Assembly: GCA_934162615.1 (NCBI GenBank)
Contig: CAKPJK010000013.1
Coordinates: forward strand, 1 to 38,312
Length of the DNA: 38,312 nt
Source of the DNA: an uncultured Clostridia bacterium
GTDB taxonomy: Bacteria > Bacillota > Clostridia > TANB77 > CAG-508
Reading direction: 5' to 3'
Shown: one piece after another, positions 1 through 5,922 of the stretch
Layout: each line of letters begins with the position of its first letter
Position numbering within the stretch: position 1 is the first letter of the stretch
Translations under genes and position numbers: made by a program
The notes under the pieces: model-generated
What the model was told of the DNA's origin: nothing
The model's database searches: none
What the model saw: only the letters and a program-made list of their open reading frames with translations

Positions 1-1
1 T

Positions 2-77
2 GGCTCGATAGCTCAGTTGGTAGAGCAGGGGACTGAAAATCCCCGTGTCAGTGGTTCGATTCCACTTCGAGCCACCA
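2..77 (+). tRNA. tRNA-Phe (GAA)
   Basis: A full cloverleaf can be drawn. The acceptor stem is GGCTCGA (2-8) with TCGAGCC (67-73), the discriminator is A74 and CCA is encoded at 75-77. The anticodon arm GGGGA/TCCCC encloses the loop CTGAAAA, giving anticodon GAA at 35-37. The T-loop word GGTTCGATTCC is present. It is followed at once by a terminator, so it is either the last gene of a tRNA cluster beyond the left edge or a single gene. Confidence 0.97.
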
Positions 78-78
78 C

Positions 79-112
79 AAAAAGAAGTAGTTTTAAAACT
101 ACTTCTTTTTTT
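79..112 (+). terminator. Terminator after tRNA-Phe
   Basis: A long A/T-flanked stem (AAAGAAGTAG with CTACTTCTTT, loop TTTTAAAA) is followed by a T run. It lies directly downstream of the tRNA CCA end. Confidence 0.85.
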
Positions 113-124
113 ATCATAAAATAT

Positions 125-153
125 TTGACAAACTTGAAATAAGAATGTATAAT
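125..153 (+). promoter_or_regulatory. Sigma-A type promoter for a short RNA
   Basis: A perfect TTGACA (125-130), a 17-base spacer and a perfect TATAAT (148-153). Transcription would start near 160. No plus-strand protein gene follows, so the product is probably a short non-coding RNA. Confidence 0.75.
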
Positions 154-159
154 AAAAAT

Positions 160-246
160 AGAAATGAGAGCCACAGACAATGTGTGCTACCTATATTAAT
201 AGTTCACACCACAAAGCTCGGCTAAGCTCAATGTGGTGTATTTTTA
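160..246 (+). ncRNA. Candidate small RNA, about 85 nt
   Basis: This is an orphan transcription unit. A consensus promoter sits at 125-153 and a strong terminator hairpin (ACACCACA 206-213 with TGTGGTGT 232-239, then ATTTTTAT) closes it about 85 nt later. No start codon with a ribosome site lies inside or just downstream on this strand. The word GTGTG (182-186) can pair with CACAC (205-209), which overlaps the 5' arm of the terminator, so two exclusive folds are possible. I do not recognise the family. The unit boundaries are seen in the sequence; calling it a regulatory RNA is inference. Confidence 0.5.
206..246 (+). terminator. Terminator of the candidate small RNA
   Basis: An 8-bp GC-containing stem ACACCACA/TGTGGTGT has an 18-nt loop that can pair further (AGC/GCT). 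It is followed by ATTTTTATATTT on the plus strand. Confidence 0.7.
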
Positions 247-345
247 TATTTGTTTATCTGTCCACATTATGTATATAATACACAATAAGGCGATATTTGT
301 GATTATTGAAAACTATTTTTTATATTATTTTTTCATAAAGCAAAT

Positions 346-403
346 TAAAAAAACGATAGTCTTTTGACTATCGGATTAAAATGATTGCGTTGTTTTCACA
401 ACG
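346..403 (-). terminator. Terminator of the polymerase-YolD operon, with a second hairpin
   Basis: Reading the minus strand after the YolD gene there is first the hairpin at 388-403 (CGTTGT/ACAACG). Next comes a perfect 8-bp hairpin at 354-373 (CGATAGTC/GACTATCG, loop of four), followed by seven T residues. On the plus strand both hairpins are trailed by a near-identical word, CGGATTA-N-AATG, which suggests a duplicated unit. Apart from these elements, bases 247-345 show nothing I can name. Confidence 0.7.
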
Positions 404-478
404 GATTACAATGTTTCATTAATATAAGTATAACATATGAAAATCAAAAGTCAAGAAATTTTCATATTCTCTTTGTCA

Positions 479-658
479 TTATTTTTCATCCATCTTTTTA
501 ATAAACTCTTTCCCCGCTTCTTCAATTTCATCCTCATACCCAGTCAAAGCAGCAAAAGGTGCAAACTGTGCAGACCTTTGCTCTATACTCATTTGTGGTC
601 TCTTTTTAGAAACATAATGAGGTAAATTTATAATATCACTGTAATCATCTTTTTTCAT
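479..658 (-). CDS. YolD-like family protein
   Basis: A 59-residue protein matching the YolD-like family that accompanies UvrX/DinB-type Y-family polymerases in Firmicutes. The recognisable core is the stretch INLPHYVSKKRPQMS, then RSAQFAPFAALTGYEDEI. I chose ATG at 658-656 because AAAGGATGG sits eight bases upstream; a TTG 21 bases earlier would lie upstream of that site. It is the second gene of a two-gene operon with the polymerase (55-base gap), the reverse of the usual Bacillus order. It is probably an accessory factor for translesion synthesis; its biochemical role is not established. It should share the LexA-type control of the polymerase promoter. Confidence 0.85.
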   Translation of the reverse strand: MKKDDYSDIINLPHYVSKKRPQMSIEQRSAQFAPFAALTGYEDEIEEAGKEFIKKMDEK

Positions 659-712
659 TTTACATTCCATCCTTTTCAAAGTTTAAACAATTTTTACATT
701 TCCTTGTTATTT

Positions 713-2209
713 CTATGCTTTATGCCCTCCAACTTGATTATTTCTATCAATAGTAGTTCCTGCATCCTGCAAATTCATTCCCTTGACAATAGCATTTTTT
801 CCATATTTATTTTTTATATCAATTACCGCTTTTTGCAAATTTCTTTCCTTTTTTTCTTCTTGTTGTTCTTTCTCTTTTTTATGATAATCTGTAAATAAAT
901 CAATTTGTTCAAATGCTTTTTTATTTTCAGCCTTTCTCACACTTATTACATTATTCGCCGTAATATTTATTCTTCTAACAATTAGGTTTTTATTTATAAT
1001 TCTTTCGTATAATTTCATTGTTGCATCCATTATAATCTTAGTTGATGATGTTTGATGGTCCAAATTAATAGTTCCGTGTGCATGTTTTGGAATTTTGCGT
1101 CCATATCTATCTGTTGTTACTTCCCCATTGTAACTAATATTTCTATTTGTTATATTTTCAACATCATATCCTATTGTTAATACAATTTGATTTGTTACCA
1201 AATTCTTTTCAACCAAATCTAATGTTAATAATTCAGCCATCTCTTTTACAATTACTTTTGTATCTTCATAATTATATGGACAATGTAATACTTGCCCTGA
1301 GCAAATACTATTTGATGCTGGTCTATATGCTTTTATACTTTCTATTGTTACTGGCTCATATCCCCAAGCATGGTCAATTAACAACTCCGCATTAATTCCA
1401 AATAATTTATATAATAAGTCTTCATTTTTTATAGATGTTCTTGCCACATCACCCATAGTATAAATTCCATGTTTTTCAAGTTTTTTTGCTGTTCCCTTTC
1501 CTACTCTCCAAAAATCAGTAATAGGTGTATGTGTCCAAAGTAATTTTCTATATAACTTTTCATCCAATCCCGCTATTCTAACTCCATTTTTATTTGGTTG
1601 CGCATGTTTTGCAACTATATCCATAGCAATTTTTGCCAAGTATAAATTAGTTCCCATTCCACCTGTTGCTGTAATTCCTGTATTATCATAAACATCTTGA
1701 ATTACCTTGGTTATTAATTCTCTTGCTCTCATATTATATGTTTTTAAATAATGTGTTACATCAATAAATACCTCATCAATTGAATACACATAAATGTCTT
1801 CTGCCGAAAACCATTTAAGGTAAATATTATATATTTTTGTACTGTATTGCATGTAATACTTCATTCGCGGTGGAGCAATTATATATGATAGTTCCAAATC
1901 CGAATTCTTTTTTAATGCTGTATCGTCATAACTTGTTCCTGTAAATCTATGATTTGGCGCTTTTATTTTTCTTTCTATATTTATTTCTTTGACTTTTTGT
2001 ATCACTTCGAATAATCTGGCTCTACCTCCTATTCCATATTGTTTTAATGATGGCGTTACTGCTAGACATACTGTTTTTTCAGTTCTACTATTATCTGCTA
2101 CTACTAAGTTTGTTGTTAATGGATTTAGCCCTCTTTCTTGGCATTCTACTGATGCATAGAATGATTTTAGGTCTATTGCAATATAAATATGTTGTTCTGT
2201 ATTTTGCAT
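713..2209 (-). CDS. Y-family DNA polymerase (UvrX/DinB-UmuC type)
   Basis: A translesion polymerase of 498 residues, in the range of Gram-positive UvrX/UmuC-like proteins. Near the N-terminus AIDLKSFYASVE holds the first metal-binding Asp and the steric-gate region. Around residue 145 YSIDEVFIDVT is the S-x-D-E catalytic motif. It has a helix-hairpin-helix-like segment near WRVGKGTAKKLEKHGI and a little-finger domain after about residue 300. The ATG follows GGAGGTGGATT. Expected function is SOS-induced error-prone synthesis past lesions. The promoter carries a LexA-like box. The sequence is intact with no frameshift and no in-frame CGG. The exact subclass (UvrX versus other UmuC-like) is not certain. 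Confidence 0.93.
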   Translation of the reverse strand: MQNTEQHIYIAIDLKSFYASVECQERGLNPLTTNLVVADNSRTEKTVCLAVTPSLKQYGIGGRARLFEVIQKVKEINIERKIKAPNHRFTGTSYDDTALKKNSDLELSYIIAPPRMKYYMQYSTKIYNIYLKWFSAEDIYVYSIDEVFIDVTHYLKTYNMRARELITKVIQDVYDNTGITATGGMGTNLYLAKIAMDIVAKHAQPNKNGVRIAGLDEKLYRKLLWTHTPITDFWRVGKGTAKKLEKHGIYTMGDVARTSIKNEDLLYKLFGINAELLIDHAWGYEPVTIESIKAYRPASNSICSGQVLHCPYNYEDTKVIVKEMAELLTLDLVEKNLVTNQIVLTIGYDVENITNRNISYNGEVTTDRYGRKIPKHAHGTINLDHQTSSTKIIMDATMKLYERIINKNLIVRRINITANNVISVRKAENKKAFEQIDLFTDYHKKEKEQQEEKKERNLQKAVIDIKNKYGKNAIVKGMNLQDAGTTIDRNNQVGGHKA

Positions 2210-2238
2210 AATCCACCTCCATTTTTCAAACTATATTT

Positions 2239-2267
2239 ATTATATCATTTTATTTAAATTTTGTAAA
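2239..2267 (-). promoter_or_regulatory. Promoter of the Y-family polymerase operon
   Basis: On the minus strand TTTACA (2267-2262), a 17-base spacer and TATAAT (2244-2239). The -35 overlaps the LexA-like palindrome at 2265-2276, a usual arrangement for repression. Confidence 0.75.
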
Positions 2268-2277
2268 CATATGTTTG
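2264..2277. promoter_or_regulatory. LexA (SOS) box candidate
   Basis: The minus strand reads CAAACATATGTTTA, a perfect 12-bp palindrome AAACATATGTTT that matches 11 of 14 positions of the Gram-positive SOS consensus form CGAACATATGTTCG. It overlaps the -35 of the polymerase operon and ends one base before the -35 (TTGATA, 2278-2283) of the divergent small membrane protein. One LexA dimer could therefore block both promoters. Confidence 0.65.
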
Positions 2278-2305
2278 TTGATATTTTCATTTTTTGTGAT
2301 ATAAT
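2278..2305 (+). promoter_or_regulatory. Divergent promoter for the small membrane protein
   Basis: TTGATA (2278-2283), a 16-base spacer and TATAAT (2300-2305). It lies immediately next to the LexA-like box. Confidence 0.6.
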
Positions 2306-2374
2306 ATTTTTAACTTATTGTATGAATTTCCTCGCTCCCACAGGAGGACAAATAATTTTAAGGAGGAAAAATTT

Positions 2375-2611
2375 ATGATACGGTCATGGTTTAAAATGGA
2401 AGTTTTAAAAAACAAATTAAGATATGTTTTGGCTTTTATAATACTTCCTGCCTTTTTGGCATTTTGCGCTGCGATATCAAAGGCATCAAACACTACTGAT
2501 AATGTTGTTCTTGCTTTTGTATTGGCTTTCGCTATAACATTTATAATCTCGACCTTGGTTGTTTTTGTTATTTCGATTTTTTGGTTTATTATAAAACTAA
2601 TATTCTCTTAA
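2375..2611 (+). CDS. Small two-helix membrane protein, possibly SOS-controlled
   Basis: A 78-residue protein with a short basic N-terminus, one hydrophobic helix at about residues 16-36 and a long hydrophobic stretch at about 44-77. The ATG at 2375 is chosen for the textbook AAGGAGG eight bases upstream; an upstream TTG would add 19 residues without a ribosome site. It has its own promoter abutting the LexA-like box and its own terminator, which argues that the gene is real. I do not recognise the family. By position and form it could be an SOS-induced membrane effector, as small membrane division inhibitors (YneA, SosA, SidA) are in other bacteria, but no sequence motif shows this. Confidence 0.7.
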   Translation: MIRSWFKMEVLKNKLRYVLAFIILPAFLAFCAAISKASNTTDNVVLAFVLAFAITFIISTLVVFVISIFWFIIKLIFS

Positions 2612-2629
2612 TTAAAACATCAACTTTAA

Positions 2630-2656
2630 GTCGCCTTTATTTAAAGGCGGCTTTTA
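2630..2656 (+). terminator. Terminator of the small membrane protein gene
   Basis: A GC-rich stem CGCCTTT (2632-2638) with AAAGGCG (2643-2649), extended by two flanking pairs, then TTTTATTTTAT. It overlaps the 3' end of the convergent dprA. Confidence 0.8.
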
Positions 2657-3613
2657 TTTTATATCTTCATAAGAAGTAACAATTTTTGCACCTTGTTTTA
2701 TTAAATCATTTGTACCAACAGAATTTATTGAATTTATATTTCCAGGAACAACAAAAACATCTCTTCCTTGTTCTAAAGCAAAATCGACTGTGATTAATGT
2801 TCCACTTTTTTCTTTCGCTTCTATAACAATTATCCCTTTACTTAGTCCACTTATAATTCTATTTCTTGCTGGAAAGTTCATCTTGTCTGGCTTAGTACCA
2901 CATGGATATTCTGATATAATTGCTCCACCGCTTCTTACTATTTCATTTGCTAATTCTATATTTTCTTTTGGATAAATCATATCTAAACCATTTCCTAGTA
3001 CAGCAATTGTTTTTCCACAATCATTTTTTAACTTTCCACAACTTTTCTTGATTTTTCCACAGTCTATATTTTGTTTTCCACAGTTTTGGGTGCTTTTGCA
3101 TTCAATATTGGCTCCAACTGAACCCCAATGTGCATAACTATCCACACCCTTAGCCAAACCGCTAACAATATTAACAGATTTTTCTTTTGATAAATTATAA
3201 GCAAAATATTTTGCTGCCTTTTTTCCATAATCTGTACATTCCCTACATCCTACAATGCCAATGTTTTTACCATTTAAAATTTCTTTATTTCCTCTAATGT
3301 ACAAACTTACTGGAGCATCATAAATTTGCTTTAATATCTGTGGATAACTTTTTTCACATATGTGGATAATGTCAATATTATTTTCTTTCATATATTTAAT
3401 ATGATAATTTAATATTTTTTCATTTTTTGATTCTATAATATTTGTTGCCGTTTCTTCTCCTATTCCATTAATTTTTAGTAACTTACTCTTGCTCAATTTA
3501 TATATTTCTTCTGGTGTACCATATTTTTTTAGTAACTTGTGTTTTCTTACACAACCTAATCCTTTTATTAGACTAAACCAAATCCAATATTTTTTATTTT
3601 CTAAGTTCTCCAA
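2654..3613 (-). CDS. dprA: DNA processing protein DprA, with a minisatellite insertion
   Basis: DprA binds single-stranded DNA and loads RecA during transformation. This copy has 319 residues. An N-terminal helix-hairpin-helix region (KINGIGEETATNII, near residue 50) precedes the Rossmann-like core with VSGLAKGVDSYAH, TIAVLGNGLDMIYP, NFPARNRIISGLS and SGTLITVDFALEQGRDVFVVPG. The start is TTG with AAAGGAGG upstream. Unusually, about 30 extra residues sit just before TIAVLG, made of four heptads each carrying Cys-Gly-Lys. At DNA level these are 21-bp tandem units (3011-3082), and the last one supplies the native Gly-Lys. The reading frame is kept, so the protein may still work. It is transcribed towards the convergent small membrane protein gene. 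Confidence 0.95.
   Translation of the reverse strand: MENLENKKYWIWFSLIKGLGCVRKHKLLKKYGTPEEIYKLSKSKLLKINGIGEETATNIIESKNEKILNYHIKYMKENNIDIIHICEKSYPQILKQIYDAPVSLYIRGNKEILNGKNIGIVGCRECTDYGKKAAKYFAYNLSKEKSVNIVSGLAKGVDSYAHWGSVGANIECKSTQNCGKQNIDCGKIKKSCGKLKNDCGKTIAVLGNGLDMIYPKENIELANEIVRSGGAIISEYPCGTKPDKMNFPARNRIISGLSKGIIVIEAKEKSGTLITVDFALEQGRDVFVVPGNINSINSVGTNDLIKQGAKIVTSYEDIK
3011..3082. repeat. 21-bp in-frame tandem repeat with DnaA-box-like cores
   Basis: TTTTCCACA occurs at 3011, 3053 and 3074 and CTTTCCACA at 3032, so the starts are exactly 21 bp apart. 21 bp is seven codons and about two helical turns, which places all cores on the same DNA face. TTTTCCACA differs by one base from the DnaA box TTATCCACA. 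Confidence 0.85.
3138..3369. promoter_or_regulatory. Further DnaA-box-like sites inside dprA
   Basis: CTATCCACA at 3138-3146 has one mismatch. Two perfect boxes, written TGTGGATAA on the plus strand, lie at 3339-3347 and 3361-3369. With the tandem array this makes seven box-like words within 360 bp. The perfect boxes may be partly incidental: one encodes a Tyr-Pro-Gln stretch. Binding by DnaA is not shown. Confidence 0.35.
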
Positions 3614-3693
3614 TTTTTATATTCCTCCTTTTTATTTTTTCATTTTTCAGCCATATAATAAGATACTTTTGAATTATTAAACTTGTCTCAAAA

Positions 3694-3722
3694 CGAAAAA
3701 AGAGACACAATAATTTGTGTCC
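3694..3722 (-). terminator. Terminator of folD
   Basis: On the minus strand GACACAA and TTGTGTC (3704-3721) pair around a 4-nt loop, followed by TCTTTTTT. Confidence 0.75.
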
Positions 3723-3737
3723 CACTTTATTTTTATA

Positions 3738-4595
3738 TTAATCTACCATTCCATTTTGTCTTCTAGTAGCCTTAATAACATTATTCATAAGCATTGCAAT
3801 TGTCATCGGTCCAACTCCCCCAGGAACCGGTGTAATATAACTTGCTTTTTCCTTTACACTTTCAAAATCAACATCACCTGTAATTTTGCCATTGTCTAAT
3901 CTATTTATTCCTACATCAATTACAACTGCACCGTCTTTTACCATATCTGCAGTTACAAAATTTGCTTTTCCAATTGCTGATATCAATACATCTGCTTCTT
4001 TTGCTTTTTGTGCAAGATTTTGTGTTTTAGAATGACATGATGTTACTGTCGCATTTTTATTTAGGCAACAATGTATTAATGGTTTACCCACAATGTTGCT
4101 TCTTCCTAATATTACCACATTTTTGCCAGTTAAGTCAATATTATATTCTTCAAACATTTTCATTATTCCGTATGGTGTACAAGATACAAATGTGTCTTGA
4201 TTTAAAACTAATTTTCCGACATTTATTGGATTAAAACCGTCAACATCCTTTTCTGGTGATATTGTTCTAAATGCTTCATTTATATCTAAATTTGATGGTA
4301 TTGGACTTTGTAATAATATTCCATTTATTGTTTTGTCGTTGTTTAATTTTTCTATTAGTTCTATTAATTCTTTTTGAGTTATTTTTGAGTCTAGTAAATA
4401 TTCTTCGTATTTTATTCCAACATCTTCACATGCTCTGCTTTTATTTCTTACATATACTTTTGATGCAGGGTCTTCTCCTACCATTATTACTGCTAATTTT
4501 GAGTTTATATTTTTTTTCTTTAATTCTTCACATTCTATTTTTAAATTTGCTCTTATCTTTTTTGCTAATTCTTTTCCATCTATAATTACAGCCAT
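3738..4595 (-). CDS. folD: Bifunctional methylenetetrahydrofolate dehydrogenase/cyclohydrolase
   Basis: FolD interconverts 5,10-methylene-, methenyl- and 10-formyl-tetrahydrofolate in the cytosol, using NADP. At 285 residues it has the normal length. VGEDPASKVYVRNK carries Tyr48 and the catalytic Lys52; GILLQSPIP and KDVDGFNP line the folate site (the usual QLPLP is QSPIP here). GRSNIVGKP is the dinucleotide-binding loop, and TPVPGGVGPMTIAML lies near the C-terminus. The start ATG has GGAGAAAAGCG upstream. It lies downstream of the LD-carboxypeptidase gene with a short gap (26 bases), so the two may be co-transcribed. Confidence 0.97.
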   Translation of the reverse strand: MAVIIDGKELAKKIRANLKIECEELKKKNINSKLAVIMVGEDPASKVYVRNKSRACEDVGIKYEEYLLDSKITQKELIELIEKLNNDKTINGILLQSPIPSNLDINEAFRTISPEKDVDGFNPINVGKLVLNQDTFVSCTPYGIMKMFEEYNIDLTGKNVVILGRSNIVGKPLIHCCLNKNATVTSCHSKTQNLAQKAKEADVLISAIGKANFVTADMVKDGAVVIDVGINRLDNGKITGDVDFESVKEKASYITPVPGGVGPMTIAMLMNNVIKATRRQNGMVD

Positions 4596-4621
4596 CGCTT
4601 TTCTCCTTATACTTTATACTT

Positions 4622-5554
4622 TTAATTTTCTAAAAAATTATCTTCTATTTTTATTTTGCAATTATCAGTATCAATTTTTGCATTTACACCTATTGGTATA
4701 ACACCATTTACAATTTTGTGGCCAAAATCATTACACTTTATAATTGGAAAATTATATTCTTTTGTATATTCCAGTAATATATCTTCCATTTGTGGATATA
4801 CCTCTCCATCTTTTTGCAAATCATAATTATATCCTATAATTATTCCTTTTACTTTATCAAAAACACCAATTTGTTTCAATTGAGTAAATCTTCTTTGACA
4901 TTCATTTGGTGATGTTTCATAACTTTCAATTATCCAAATTTTATCTTGCATATCTGGAAAGTACTCTGTTCCAATTAAATACATCATACATCCCAAATTT
5001 GTTCCAACTAATTCACCATCTACATTTCCACTTCTTATTACTTTTTTTATTCCGGTTTCAAATTTTCCAATTTTTTTATTTATAAAAGTTTGTTCAAATT
5101 CTTTATACTTCTCTTCTGCATCATTTTCACCAAAATGTATAAATGATTCACCATGAAATGTTACTAATCCAGTTTTTTTGTGAATAGCCTGTAATAACAC
5201 CGTTATATCACTATATCCTGTAATTATTTTAGGATGTTTTTTTATTTCTTCATAGTCTAATAAATCAATAAAAGTATTACAAGTTTGACCACCTTCTAAG
5301 CAGATAATTGCTTTAACTTCATCATCTTTAAACATTTCCATTAAATCTTCTGCTTTTTGTTTATTTGTTCCTGCTGAGCCATAATAATCTTCTTCTATAT
5401 ATTTTCCTTTTTTTATTTTGAACCCTTTACTTAGTAGAAAATCTTCTGCTTTTTTAAAATCTTCATATCTATTGTTTAGTTTCAAACTATTTGATACTCC
5501 TACTACCCCAATTGTATCTCCATAATTTAGTTTTTTTGCTAATATTTTTTCCAT
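4622..5554 (-). CDS. LD-carboxypeptidase, peptidase family S66
   Basis: Family S66 enzymes cleave the L-D bond of muropeptides (LdcA) or inactivate microcin C-like compounds (MccF). Counting from ATG at 5554, 310 residues are encoded. The nucleophile Ser115 lies in TGYSDITVL, and the Glu210 and His279 partners lie in WIIESYE and NDFGHK. No signal peptide is seen, so it is cytosolic and fits recycling of cell-wall peptides. I chose the internal ATG because AAAAGGAAAAACA precedes it; an upstream ATG would add 17 unusual residues overlapping the previous gene. Whether it is LdcA-like or MccF-like cannot be told from motifs alone. Confidence 0.9.
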   Translation of the reverse strand: MEKILAKKLNYGDTIGVVGVSNSLKLNNRYEDFKKAEDFLLSKGFKIKKGKYIEEDYYGSAGTNKQKAEDLMEMFKDDEVKAIICLEGGQTCNTFIDLLDYEEIKKHPKIITGYSDITVLLQAIHKKTGLVTFHGESFIHFGENDAEEKYKEFEQTFINKKIGKFETGIKKVIRSGNVDGELVGTNLGCMMYLIGTEYFPDMQDKIWIIESYETSPNECQRRFTQLKQIGVFDKVKGIIIGYNYDLQKDGEVYPQMEDILLEYTKEYNFPIIKCNDFGHKIVNGVIPIGVNAKIDTDNCKIKIEDNFLEN

Positions 5555-5594
5555 TGTTTTTCCTTTTCCAATTTTATATATCTTTATTATTATA

Positions 5595-5840
5595 TTAATT
5601 ATCACTTATTATCTTATATTCAATATCTTCCATATCAGGAAACATCTCCTTAACCCTTTTTAATGTAAGCATTGACATTTTAGGTTGTGGATTTTTCTTG
5701 TGGTCTGTTAATAGTTTTTGTGTATAGCAATTTGGTGCGGTTTTAAATAACAAATATCTATTTCTTACATATGTGTAAAAAATTTGATAACCATTATTCA
5801 AGTCTTCCCACATCATTTCAAATGTATATTTTTCTTCCAT
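5595..5840 (-). CDS. Small protein of unknown function
   Basis: An 81-residue acidic/aromatic protein beginning MEEKYTFEMMWEDLNNGYQ, with no transmembrane segment or signal. ATG at 5840 follows GGAGAGAGTT and is preferred over a TTG seven codons earlier. It lies between ligA and the LD-carboxypeptidase on the same strand. The middle (YVRNRYLLFKTAPNCY) and C-terminal half look like a compact domain. I do not recognise the family. Confidence 0.6.
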   Translation of the reverse strand: MEEKYTFEMMWEDLNNGYQIFYTYVRNRYLLFKTAPNCYTQKLLTDHKKNPQPKMSMLTLKRVKEMFPDMEDIEYKIISDN

Positions 5841-5889
5841 AACTCTCTCCAATTCTTTCAATATCTATCCAATGTCCCATTTGGAACCG

Positions 5890-5922
5890 ATGTCTCAAAC
5901 AGAACCGTCCCTAATGAGACAT
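5890..5922 (-). repeat. REP-like palindrome, divergent member, at the ligA stop codon
   Basis: The minus strand reads ATGTCTCA, a loop containing GGGACGGTTCT, then TGAGACAT. The loop core is close to the GGGGACGGGTCT of the other REP-like units in this window. The ligA stop codon lies within the element. Confidence 0.6.

Noticed and set aside
3008..3082. The 21-bp repeats in dprA as a CRISPR array
   Set aside because: The period is too short, there are no true spacers, and the array is an in-frame part of a coding sequence.
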